Positions 25,697 to 33,903 of a stretch of DNA of 64,000 nt are shown piece after piece; positions within the stretch are counted from its first letter, which is position 1, and every line of letters starts with the position of its first letter. A program made the translations under genes and the position numbers. The notes below the pieces were generated by a model. It did not search any database and had not been told where the DNA came from. It saw nothing but the letters and a program-made list of their open reading frames with translations. The stretch is from positions 1,032,857 to 1,096,856 of the forward strand of contig NZ_QNRR01000002.1 in assembly GCF_003315205.1 (NCBI RefSeq), in the 5' to 3' direction. Source of the DNA: Roseimicrobium gellanilyticum. Lineage in GTDB: Bacteria; Verrucomicrobiota; Verrucomicrobiia; Verrucomicrobiales; Verrucomicrobiaceae.

Positions 25697-27013
25697 ATGC
25701 CGAAACTCATCAAGATGCCCAAGCTCAGTGACACCATGACCGAGGGGACCCTCGTGAAGTGGCACATCAAGGAAGGTGACGCGGTGGACATGGGCAAGAT
25801 CATCGCGGACGTGGAGACGGACAAGGCGACGATGGAGATGCAGTCCTTCGAAACGGGCACCATTGCGAAGCTCGTGGTGAAGGAAGGCGGCAAGGTCGCC
25901 CTCGGCGCCCCCATGGCCGTGGTGCTTGCCGCTGGTGAAGCAGCCCCGGCAGACCTCGATGCATTCATCGCCGCGAACAGCGAGGCTGCTCCGGCCAAGA
26001 CCGAGGCTCCGGCAGCGAAGTCCGCCGAGACGACTGCCGCTCCGGCCAAGAAGGGCGCCTTTGCAGGAACCCTTCCCCCCACCGGCCCCGCTCCCAAGAA
26101 GCGCGCCGCAGCCGCCGCCAATGGCGTGCGTGTGAAGGCATCTCCCCTCGCCCGCAAGGTCGCTGAAGAACGTGGAGTGGACCTCACCAAGCTCCAAGGC
26201 ACGGGCCCTGGCGGACGCATTGTCCGGGCCGATGTGGAAAGTGCACCCGTAGGTGGCACGGCATCTGGTGGCAGCGCTCCCGCAAAGGCAGTCCCCTCGA
26301 TTCGTCCCGTTGCCGGTCCTGATGATCAACGCATCCCGCTCACCGGCATGCGCAACATCATCGCTGAACGCCTCCTCGCGTCGAAGACCCAAATCCCGCA
26401 TTTTTACCTCCAGATCGAGGTGGATGCTGCTCCTCTCATGGCTTTCCGCAAGCACATCAATGATGCAGCAGAGAAGACCGGCGGCGTGAAATTCACCGTC
26501 AACGACTTCATTCTGAAGGCCGTCATCCGCAGCGCGGTGGCGGTCCCGGCCGTGAATGCCTCCTTCGACGGAGATGCCATCGTCCAGTTCAAGCATGTGA
26601 ACCTCAGCGTGGCCATCGCCATTCCTGAAGGCCTGGTCACCCCGGTCATTCGCGAGGCAGAAACGAAGACTCTCCAGGAAATCAGCGCCGCGGTGAAGGA
26701 CCTTGCCACCCGTGCGAAGAACAAGAAGCTGAGCCCGGATGAGTTCCAAGGCGGCACGCTGACCGTGAGCAACCTCGGCTCCTACGGCATCGACCAGTTC
26801 TCCGCCATCATCAACCCTCCCCAAGCCATGATTCTCAGCGTGGGAAGCATTCGCAATGTACCCGTAGTGAACGACAAAGGCGCCATCGTGGCCGGTCAGC
26901 GCATGTGGCTCGGTCTCAGCGGCGACCACCGCGTGGTGGATGGTGCAGTCGGCGCCACTTTTCTCCAGGAAATGCGCAAGCTGGTGGAGAATCCGGCATT
27001 GATGGTGGTGTAG
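25697..27013 (+). CDS. pdhC: Dihydrolipoamide acetyltransferase (E2) of the pyruvate dehydrogenase complex
   Basis: A 438-residue E2 component that transfers acetyl groups from lipoamide to CoA. One lipoyl domain lies at the N-terminus (MPKLIKMPKLSDTMTEGTLV; lipoylated Lys in ETDKATMEMQ, ~40). A Pro/Ala linker leads to a peripheral subunit-binding domain (SPLARKVAEERGVDLTKLQG, then TGPGGRI, ~145-175). The catalytic domain runs from ~205 to the end with IPLTGMRNIIAERLL and the active-site block LSGDHRVVDG (His and Asp, ~410). The start at 25697 is used because the family begins with this lipoyl strand. No E1 or E3 genes are adjacent, so the gene stands alone. A branched-chain or other 2-oxoacid E2 is the alternative. 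Confidence 0.93.
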   Translation: MPKLIKMPKLSDTMTEGTLVKWHIKEGDAVDMGKIIADVETDKATMEMQSFETGTIAKLVVKEGGKVALGAPMAVVLAAGEAAPADLDAFIAANSEAAPAKTEAPAAKSAETTAAPAKKGAFAGTLPPTGPAPKKRAAAAANGVRVKASPLARKVAEERGVDLTKLQGTGPGGRIVRADVESAPVGGTASGGSAPAKAVPSIRPVAGPDDQRIPLTGMRNIIAERLLASKTQIPHFYLQIEVDAAPLMAFRKHINDAAEKTGGVKFTVNDFILKAVIRSAVAVPAVNASFDGDAIVQFKHVNLSVAIAIPEGLVTPVIREAETKTLQEISAAVKDLATRAKNKKLSPDEFQGGTLTVSNLGSYGIDQFSAIINPPQAMILSVGSIRNVPVVNDKGAIVAGQRMWLGLSGDHRVVDGAVGATFLQEMRKLVENPALMVV

Positions 27014-27197
27014 TCCACCAGCCATCACAAACACGGAGTCATCGTCTCAACAGCTGGCCCTCAAGTGGGAGGCCAGCTAATGCGCTGCATACGGTGAGTT
27101 TAGGCATACTCTTGCAGGACAGGCCAACGATTCTTCGTAAACAAAAAAATAGCAGTGTCGAATTGCCAACATCAACGAGGTGGGGAATATACCTTAT

Positions 27198-27536
27198 ATG
27201 GTGTCTCCAAGATCCCTCTCTCGTGCCCTGTTTCTACTTAGCGCAATGACCGCAGTCTTTTGCTCTGGTTGCAAAGAGCATGAAAAACTGGCGGCACAGA
27301 CGAAGGAAATCCAAGAGAGAGTCGAGGAGCTAAAGGCTCAGCGCGAGGAAATTTCCAGTACAGTCGAAAAGGTAAAGCTTCCCCCGGCAGCTCGAAAAGG
27401 CCCGAAAGCACTTCAAGGCACCATCACCGTACAGCAGAGTGATGTCGCTGCCTTGGAGGCCCGCAAGCAGGCCCTTGAGGATGAAGTCTCCGTGCTTCAG
27501 AAAGACTTTGCCGACTACCGGGCAAAGAATCGCTAG
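27198..27536 (+). CDS. Small coiled-coil lipoprotein
   Basis: A 112-residue protein with a lipoprotein signal (SRALFLLSAMTAVFCSGC; lipobox CSGC, Cys near residue 25). The mature part is a coiled coil (KLAAQTKEIQERVEELKAQR and LEARKQALEDEVSVLQKDFA) split by a short Pro-rich hinge. It is probably anchored to a membrane by lipid and interacts through the coiled coil, possibly with the protein encoded 44 bases downstream, which has the same character. No family recognised. The ATG at 27198 is used because it gives a complete lipoprotein signal. Confidence 0.7.
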   Translation: MVSPRSLSRALFLLSAMTAVFCSGCKEHEKLAAQTKEIQERVEELKAQREEISSTVEKVKLPPAARKGPKALQGTITVQQSDVAALEARKQALEDEVSVLQKDFADYRAKNR

Positions 27537-27580
27537 TCACACACCCTTCCCCATTCTCCCACTCACCACTCTCCCTTCTC

Positions 27581-28501
27581 ATGGACTTTAAAATCTGGGC
27601 CTTGGTGGCCGTCACTGTGTTCATCGGTGGCTTTGCGAGTTTCACCGGATATTTCTCAAAATTGGATTCGGCTCAGCACGCCTATGCTGAGGCAAAGGCC
27701 GAGCTTGAAGAGCTTGAGAAAGAGCTCGGTGAGGGGGATGAATCTGAAGCGCCGGGGGAATCGGATGCCGACAAACTCAAGCAACTGGTTGCCGTGTATG
27801 AGGGCCTCGAAGCCAAGAAAAGAGCCCTCTCTGATGAAATCGCAGAACTCGAAGGACGGAAAACCTCCGGCCTGAAAGTTTTTCGTGATGTCGTGGATGA
27901 TGCGCGTGCAGGATCCGTAGGGATGCCTTCGGCAGATGTCCCCTACCGCAATGGCCAGATCCTTAAGGAAGTTCGCATCCAAAAGGTGACCGACACAGAA
28001 CTCACCCTCGCCCATAGCGAAGGTGTAGCCAAACTGCGTGCAGACGAACTTCCACCCGATCTCAAGGATCGATTCCGCCTGGGGATGGAGCCGTACATTA
28101 GCATGGCCAAGATTGAAGCGTTGAACCCTGCACCGGCAACAGCTGCCAAGTCCGCTCCAAATTCAAAAGCTACGACAGCAAGCACCTATCCATCGGTTTC
28201 GGCGGTCGAGGCGATTCAACAGTCCATTGCAGCCAACGAAGAAAAGATCACATCGACGCGGGCTATCTGGGTTACGTGGGCCAATCGTGTGACATCCCTG
28301 AGGTTTCAGGCCTCCAATGCGAAAGCCGCAGGCCGCCCCACTTACACTCTCAACCAGCAAGCAGCCGAGGCTGAAAAGCAGGCGCATGACTTGGATCAGC
28401 AGCTTACGCAGTTGCGTGCCGAGGACGAAAGGCTGCGTCGGAAGCTGACCCAAGCAAGGAAAGACGCCGTTCAGGCTAGGTCGTCCGGTTCACAGCGCTG
28501 A
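27581..28501 (+). CDS. Membrane-anchored coiled-coil protein with a Verrucomicrobia-type beta domain
   Basis: A 306-residue protein with one N-terminal transmembrane helix (FKIWALVAVTVFIGGFASFT, ~3-22). Long coiled coils flank it (SAQHAYAEAKAELEELEKEL, ~30-49; VYEGLEAKKRALSDEIAELE) and the C-terminal part (~245-300). In the middle, YRNGQILKEVRIQKVTDTEL followed by TLAHSEGVAKLRADELPPDL (~122-161) is the small domain also seen in the secreted protease at 7855-9249 and widespread in Verrucomicrobia. It probably spans the periplasm next to the lipoprotein before it. The last 26 bases overlap the convergent leuA gene, which is unusual. Confidence 0.75.
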   Translation: MDFKIWALVAVTVFIGGFASFTGYFSKLDSAQHAYAEAKAELEELEKELGEGDESEAPGESDADKLKQLVAVYEGLEAKKRALSDEIAELEGRKTSGLKVFRDVVDDARAGSVGMPSADVPYRNGQILKEVRIQKVTDTELTLAHSEGVAKLRADELPPDLKDRFRLGMEPYISMAKIEALNPAPATAAKSAPNSKATTASTYPSVSAVEAIQQSIAANEEKITSTRAIWVTWANRVTSLRFQASNAKAAGRPTYTLNQQAAEAEKQAHDLDQQLTQLRAEDERLRRKLTQARKDAVQARSSGSQR

Positions 28502-30137
28502 GCACCGCCTTGATGGAAGCGAGCTCGATATTCGTATCGACGCCCGCCCCCCAGCACATCTTGCCATCGGCGCGCTTCACCTGAATGAAGGAAAGCGCGC
28601 TCGCCTCGCTGCCGGATCCCAGCGACTGTTCGCGGTAGTTCGCCACCTCAAAGGTGGGTACACCATGTGACACCATCGCTTGCACGAAGGCGGCGATGGG
28701 ACCATTCCCCTCCCCGGTCACCTGGATTTCCCTGCCGTTCTCATACAGGCTGGCGCGACAGCGGAAGACTCCAGTGGTGCCGTCTGCATGGAAATGCTTC
28801 AGCTCATAGGGCTGGTTGCGCTCGATATATTCCTTCCAGAACATCGCCTTCAGTTCAGCAGCGCTGACTTCCCGGCCGAGGGCATCCACCGCGTCATTGG
28901 CAATGGGGCCAAACTCACGCTGCAATTCCTTCGGAAGCTCGATGCCAAACTCGCTCTCCAGCAGGTAGGCCACACCGCCCTTGCCGCTCTGGCTGTTCAC
29001 ACGAATGACCTCGCGGTACTCCCGGCCGATGTCCTGGGGATCAATGGTCAGGTAGGGCACATCCCATGCCCCCTGATGTCCCTCATAGGCTGCCAGCCCC
29101 TTCTTGATCGCATCCTGATGGGAGCCGCTGAAGGCGGTAAAGACCAGCTCGCCAGAGTAGGGATGCCGCGGCGGTACGGTCATGCCGGTGCAGCGCTCAT
29201 ACACTTCCCGCAGGGCATTCAGGTCGGAGAAGTCCAGCTTTGGATCGATACCGTGCATGTACAGGTTCATCGCCACCTGGACGACATCCAGATTACCGGT
29301 GCGCTCCCCATTTCCAAAGAGAGTCCCCTCCACGCGGTCGGCGCCGGCCAGCATGCCCATCTCGGTGGCAGCGGTACCCGTGCCGCGATCGTTGTGTGTA
29401 TGCAGGCTGATGATCAAGCTCTCGCGGTTCTTGATGTTGCGGCACATCCATTCGATCTGATCCGCGTACACATTGGGCCCGGCAACCTCAACCGTGTCCG
29501 GCAAGTTCAGAATCATCTTTCTCTCCGGGGTGGGTTGCCAGACATCCATCACCGCCTCGCTCACCTCCTTGGCGAACTCAACTTCCGTGGCGCTGAAACT
29601 TTCCGGGGAGTACTGCAGCATCACCTTGGTGCCGCTGTCTTCCAGCCGCTTAATGCGATCCTTGATCCACTGCGCCCCACGTACGGCCACCTTCACGATA
29701 TCCGCCTTCTCCATGCCGAAAACGTAGCGACGCTGCGCGGGAGACGTGGAATTGTACAAGTGGATGATCACGCTCCTGGCACCCATCAGCGACTGGACTG
29801 TCTTCTCGATCAGGTCTTCGCGAGCCTGTACCAGGCACTGGATGGTTACGTCATCTGGGATGCGGCCATCCTCGATCAGGCGGCGATTGAAAGAGAACTC
29901 CGTGTTCGAAGCCGAGGGGAAACCCACTTCGATTTCCTTGAATCCGCACTTCACCAGTGCTTCGAACATCTCCAGCTTTTGGGAGACGTTCATGGGCACG
30001 GCCAGCGCCTGATTGCCATCACGGAGATCCACACTGCACCAGATGGGGGCCTGCGTGAGCACACGCGCGGGCCATTGACGGTTGGGCAAATCAATCGACG
30101 GGAACGGACGGTATTTCTGGATGGGTGAAAAGGACAT
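28476..30137 (-). CDS. leuA: 2-isopropylmalate synthase
   Basis: A 553-residue LeuA of the long (type 2) kind, which condenses acetyl-CoA with 2-ketoisovalerate in leucine synthesis. The TIM barrel carries the metal-binding CSVDLRDGNQAL (~34-45), GFKEIEVGFPSAS (~66-78) and SLHTHNDRGTGTAATEMGML followed by AGADRVEGTLFGNGERTGNL (~240-279). The C-terminal regulatory domain for leucine feedback is complete (VFRCRASLYENGREIQVTGE near 460, ending TNIELASIKAVLSAV). Length equals that of the family. It overlaps the convergent coiled-coil gene by 26 bases. No other leu genes are adjacent. A leader with a GGGCGG/CCGCCC-type hairpin lies at about 30205-30230. Confidence 0.96.
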   Translation of the reverse strand: MSFSPIQKYRPFPSIDLPNRQWPARVLTQAPIWCSVDLRDGNQALAVPMNVSQKLEMFEALVKCGFKEIEVGFPSASNTEFSFNRRLIEDGRIPDDVTIQCLVQAREDLIEKTVQSLMGARSVIIHLYNSTSPAQRRYVFGMEKADIVKVAVRGAQWIKDRIKRLEDSGTKVMLQYSPESFSATEVEFAKEVSEAVMDVWQPTPERKMILNLPDTVEVAGPNVYADQIEWMCRNIKNRESLIISLHTHNDRGTGTAATEMGMLAGADRVEGTLFGNGERTGNLDVVQVAMNLYMHGIDPKLDFSDLNALREVYERCTGMTVPPRHPYSGELVFTAFSGSHQDAIKKGLAAYEGHQGAWDVPYLTIDPQDIGREYREVIRVNSQSGKGGVAYLLESEFGIELPKELQREFGPIANDAVDALGREVSAAELKAMFWKEYIERNQPYELKHFHADGTTGVFRCRASLYENGREIQVTGEGNGPIAAFVQAMVSHGVPTFEVANYREQSLGSGSEASALSFIQVKRADGKMCWGAGVDTNIELASIKAVLSAVNRTT

Positions 30138-30421
30138 TGAATGATGATGGCAGAAGGGTGAGCAAGGAGTTGAAGCGGCCCTTTGTCAAAGGCATCTCAG
30201 CTTCAGGAAGCATCGGGCGGTTCGTGCCGCCCCCAACGGGCTGGAGGGAAAATTATCGGGTCGCCACCCCGAGAAGGAGGAGGCTGAGCCCAAGCAGCGC
30301 GTTGAAAGCTGAAATCATTCGGCGGGAAACTAACCAAGGCTGGCGGGATGTCCAGAAGGAAATTTTCCAGAGCGTGCGCCGTGGCTGCCCGACTGGGGAA
30401 TTACCTTTGCTCGAGGGGATG
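30138..30421 (-). promoter_or_regulatory. leuA upstream region
   Basis: 284 bases between the kinase and leuA, both on the minus strand. A GGGCGG-8-CCGCCC-type hairpin near 30207-30226 is the only structure noticed. It could be a leader attenuator or the end of the kinase transcript. No gene is supported; a 20-residue hydrophobic piece can be translated near 30256-30320 but lacks coding character. Confidence 0.35.
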
Positions 30422-33037
30422 CTAATTGCGTACCGCCGGCTTCCTCGCCGCAATCTGGCGACGCACCTCCTGCACCTCGCGAACCCGGGCATCTTTGTTT
30501 CGGGCAAGCTCTTCGACGTAGGAATCCAAGGCACCGAGGTAGATATCGTACAACACCGCGTCCGCCTTGTCCCTGGCGACAAGATATTTTGCCACCTCGG
30601 CACGATACGTGGATCGCAGTTTGAGCAGGGGCTCGGGAGTGCCCGGCGCATCAGCGTCAGGCGGTGGAGTGCCTGCCTTTGTCCTTGCCGACTCTTCATC
30701 GAGCAATGCCACGTGGGAGCTGTTGCCCTGTTTTTCGGCAGTCTTCCGCGCTGCCGCGAGTGCACGCACATAGCCGGCATTTAGCGTCGCCATTGCTGTG
30801 GTGAATGGCTTCTGCGCATCGGACTCGCGCCGTGACTGGAACCCCGACTCGAGTTTCAGGAGCCGTGCATCAGCTTGAATCGTTGCCGGAAATGGCGCCG
30901 GGGAGCTTCCGGCATCAATGTAGTTTTCAGAAGCAGGGGGAATGGATGAAGCAGCTTGGCTCACCTGCGCCACAGGCTGGCCCGCAGCTCCGGTATCTGG
31001 CGCACGGAGTCTCACCGCTCTGCCCTCGAAGACTGTGAGCTGCCACATCTGTATCACATAGGAATCACTGGGCACGAAGAGCGAGGCCATGGCCTTCCCA
31101 TCAATTTCAGGATGCGATTCCCCTGCCCTGCCCAGCGGTCCAAAACGTCCCCTCCAATTCAGAAGCTCTCTTCCACTGATCGCATCTCGAATCACCAGCC
31201 GATCTTCGCCCTCGCCACCTCTTCTCCGTACTACGCGGATGATGGCGTGCACCACGGACGCATTGCGCGGCCAGCTTGCTCCCTCCTTTTCATTGAGGAT
31301 GCGACTTGTGGGATCATTGAGGATGAGCGGCAATATCCGTCCTGTCGCCAGCGGAAGATCCACATGAATGCGGCCATTGCCGCTGCTGCGCTCAGCACGA
31401 AACTCAATCTCATAGTCCCGGCATTCGAATGACACGGGAGCCACCAACTTCCCGGACCGACCATCACTCCTGTACATGAGAGCTGACCCCACGCGCGCCC
31501 ACTCGTTTTTGTCTACTCCGGGAGGGGTGGACACGCGATCGCGGACGGGATCTGTCAACGCAAGCAGGTCCAGTCTTTGAAGTGGAGGCAGGGTGGGAAG
31601 AATGGAAGGCCCATCGGCTGACGCTTCTGATTTTGATCCGGTCGCGACTGATACCGACGATGACGCCGTCCCTGAAGAAGTCGAGACAGCATCCGTCTTC
31701 GCCAGGTTCGCGGAAGAAGCCGCGGTTGCTGCAGATGGGCCTGAGTGCCTGGAAGTCAGGAATGCTGCAGAACCTCCGAGCAAAAGCAGCGCGAGCAATC
31801 CCGCGACCACAGGCACTCCGGACCTCTTCTTCGGAACGGGCACCACATGGTAAGACGATTGCGGAGTCGGTATGGGAACTACACGTGGAACGGGCGGCGT
31901 GGGATGCGGGGCTGTGGGCTTCGCAATGGTCGGGACCCTGCCTGTCATGGTGGATGGGTGGCCTGCCATGGTTGGCACACGCCCCGTCATAGTCGGAACT
32001 CTTCCCGTCATGGTAGGAACCCGCCCCGTCATGGCACTCGCATGACCGTTGCCCACGACCACACGACCTGTCTGCATGATGACGCGAGGCCGCGGAGGCG
32101 CCATCCATGTGGTGAGGATGTGCTGCATGTCCACTTTGAGTTGCTCCACGCTTTGGTAGCGCTCTACGCGGTCATTCTCCATTGCCTTTTGCAGCACTAC
32201 ATCCAGACGTGTGTCCACCTGGACGAGCCGCGAGGCCAGCTTGTACGCGCCGCGAGGGAGGTGGCCAGTCAGCATCTGGTAAAACATCACGCCCAGCGAG
32301 TAGATATCCACCCGGTGATCCAGATCGGCGCATTCCTCGTACTGCTCAGGCGCGGCATAGTCCGGGGTACCCATCCCCAATCCGGCCTGGGTCACGAAGG
32401 TGGTATGCGCGTCGCAGCGTTTCGCCAGACCAAAGTCCGCCACCTTCGGACGCGAGTCCATCGTGAGAAAAATGTTCGCCGGCTTGATGTCGCGATGCAC
32501 GAGCCCGTGCTCATGAGCCGCCTGCACGCCCTCACAAATCGGGATCAACATCTGCAGGGCGGAGGCCAGGGTCAATTGCCCATGACGCATGGCCTGGCTG
32601 AGATCTCCTCCCTCCACCAGCTCCATGCTGATGAACAGGAAGTCCTCACCGGCATCACCGCAATCATACACCTGCACCACGTTTGGGTGGATGAGCGTCG
32701 CCATGGAATAGGCCTCACGACGGAACCGATCCTCGAAGTGGTAGTCGTCTTCGGTACGCCTGCGCTGCAGGATTTTGATGGCCACGGGCCTTTTGAGGGG
32801 CATCTGCAAACCCTGGTACACGGCTCCCATGCCCCCCTGTCCGAGGAAGTTTTCCACGATGTATTCACCCTCTGGGAGAAGCTGGGACAGCTCCTCTGGA
32901 AGCGGGAGTTCCATGGCGACGCCCTTTTGCGGTACAGTCGAATGCCGCGACTCCGACAACGAAGTTGCCCCTCCAGTCAAACGCTGGGACTCCATGGGAT
33001 TCATGGCACAGTGGGGGCAACCGCAGGCTAGCCCCAT
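30422..33037 (-). CDS. Transmembrane Ser/Thr protein kinase (Hanks type)
   Basis: An 871-residue kinase. A short Cys/His N-terminus (GLACGCPHCAMN) could bind zinc. The kinase domain (~60-310) has G-loop LGQGGMGAVYQG, Lys in VAIKIL, catalytic HRDIKPANIF, DFG in VADFGLAK and APE in GTPDYAAPEQY. Next come seven-residue repeats TMTGRVP (~330-370), a Pro-rich segment, a transmembrane helix (VVAGLLALLLLGGSAAFLTS, ~405-424) and a large extracytoplasmic part. That part has a Ser/Thr-rich stretch and then a beta-sandwich region (YEIEFRAERSSGNGRIHVDL, ~550-569) like the ligand-binding folds of PVC kinases. The C-terminal ~120 residues are coiled-coil-like. The start at 33037 is preferred over TTG 33076. 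Confidence 0.93.
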   Translation of the reverse strand: MGLACGCPHCAMNPMESQRLTGGATSLSESRHSTVPQKGVAMELPLPEELSQLLPEGEYIVENFLGQGGMGAVYQGLQMPLKRPVAIKILQRRRTEDDYHFEDRFRREAYSMATLIHPNVVQVYDCGDAGEDFLFISMELVEGGDLSQAMRHGQLTLASALQMLIPICEGVQAAHEHGLVHRDIKPANIFLTMDSRPKVADFGLAKRCDAHTTFVTQAGLGMGTPDYAAPEQYEECADLDHRVDIYSLGVMFYQMLTGHLPRGAYKLASRLVQVDTRLDVVLQKAMENDRVERYQSVEQLKVDMQHILTTWMAPPRPRVIMQTGRVVVGNGHASAMTGRVPTMTGRVPTMTGRVPTMAGHPSTMTGRVPTIAKPTAPHPTPPVPRVVPIPTPQSSYHVVPVPKKRSGVPVVAGLLALLLLGGSAAFLTSRHSGPSAATAASSANLAKTDAVSTSSGTASSSVSVATGSKSEASADGPSILPTLPPLQRLDLLALTDPVRDRVSTPPGVDKNEWARVGSALMYRSDGRSGKLVAPVSFECRDYEIEFRAERSSGNGRIHVDLPLATGRILPLILNDPTSRILNEKEGASWPRNASVVHAIIRVVRRRGGEGEDRLVIRDAISGRELLNWRGRFGPLGRAGESHPEIDGKAMASLFVPSDSYVIQMWQLTVFEGRAVRLRAPDTGAAGQPVAQVSQAASSIPPASENYIDAGSSPAPFPATIQADARLLKLESGFQSRRESDAQKPFTTAMATLNAGYVRALAAARKTAEKQGNSSHVALLDEESARTKAGTPPPDADAPGTPEPLLKLRSTYRAEVAKYLVARDKADAVLYDIYLGALDSYVEELARNKDARVREVQEVRRQIAARKPAVRN
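31911..32037 (-). repeat. In-frame tandem repeats of seven codons in the kinase gene
   Basis: Five to six degenerate 21-base units encode TMTGRVP, with one variant TMAGHPS in the middle. They lie between the kinase domain and the transmembrane helix and add Thr residues that could be phosphorylated. Copy number probably varies between strains. Confidence 0.8.
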
Positions 33038-33258
33038 TGATTTCGTTGTCCATGAATTGTTTTGGGATTCCCTCAATTAACACCACGAATACCCCTAAGT
33101 ATTAAATTTAGCATGGCCCGAAAGTTGCTACGGCTCATCGACCCAAGCTGGCTCGCAGCCAGCGGCAACATACACCGCGAAGGATTACCATTATGGTGTA
33201 TCAGGAACGGATAACTTATTGCCTCCGCCGCGGACGGCAAATCTCCTCTGCCCTCCCT

Positions 33259-33903
33259 TCACTCTTCCTCGCTGGGAGCTGCCTCATCCTGGATGACGTC
33301 ATCCGGCGTCCACAGCTTCTGATCCGGCCCGGCTGAGCGTACCTCAAGCGTATCGCTACTCACAGGATGGAAGTGGAATGGAGTGCCCCATCGATCGAGC
33401 AGTCGCCCTTGCGGGTCGATGAACGGATGATCCGGTGGAAACACGGCGAGCCGATTTCCCTTCGCTCCTGTCAATTGCGCGACAATCTCGTCGTTCTCGC
33501 CGCCCTGCGGATTCGTGCCATGATTCATCTTGCGATAGGCATCCAGCAGGACATCGACGATCTCTAGATCACGTTCAACCGTAGAGCCCGGTGCATTCAG
33601 CTCGCGTGCAGATTCTGCCAGCTCAGGAAGCACGAGTGCACCGGTATTGTCGGGCAAGACCACTCTCGCTGTGCCCGCATCCGCAGCTGCCTGGGCTCTG
33701 ATTGAAATGTTGGAAGGTGTCTTTGCGGAAAGGGATGGCATCACCGTGCCTGCCTGCGCCCCAGCAGGAGGCACGGTGCGCCTTGCTCCACTTACCCAAT
33801 AGAGTCCGGCGGTCACCACCAGCAGCGTGCAGGAGAGGACCCACACACTGCTGGGAATCCCACCGTCGCCCTTGAAACGCGTGGAAGATTGCTGATGGCT
33901 CAT
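33259..33903 (-). CDS. Pseudopilin-like protein (GspG-type C-terminus)
   Basis: A 214-residue protein with one N-terminal membrane helix (VWVLSCTLLVVTAGLYWVSG, ~20-39). The C-terminal third has the pattern FIDPQGRLLDRWGTPFHFHP, LEVRSAGPDQKLWTPDDVIQ, the end pattern of type II secretion pseudopilins (DPWG.P..Y.......RS.GPD...G..DDI). The usual prepilin cleavage motif (G|FTLIE) is not present, so it is not a standard pseudopilin. Its ATG overlaps the TGA of the DUF1501 gene (ATGA, 33900-33903), so the two are translationally coupled. Such triads of DUF1800, DUF1501 and a pseudopilin-like protein recur in Verrucomicrobia. Confidence 0.75.
   Translation of the reverse strand: MSHQQSSTRFKGDGGIPSSVWVLSCTLLVVTAGLYWVSGARRTVPPAGAQAGTVMPSLSAKTPSNISIRAQAAADAGTARVVLPDNTGALVLPELAESARELNAPGSTVERDLEIVDVLLDAYRKMNHGTNPQGGENDEIVAQLTGAKGNRLAVFPPDHPFIDPQGRLLDRWGTPFHFHPVSSDTLEVRSAGPDQKLWTPDDVIQDEAAPSEEE

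Noticed and set aside
25511-27034. 507-codon minus-strand open frame
   Set aside because: It lies opposite the dihydrolipoamide acyltransferase gene, whose domains are unmistakable.
28680-30128. 482-codon plus-strand open frame
   Set aside because: Shadow of leuA, with no ribosome binding site or domain.
31745-33031. 428-codon plus-strand open frame
   Set aside because: Shadow of the kinase gene.
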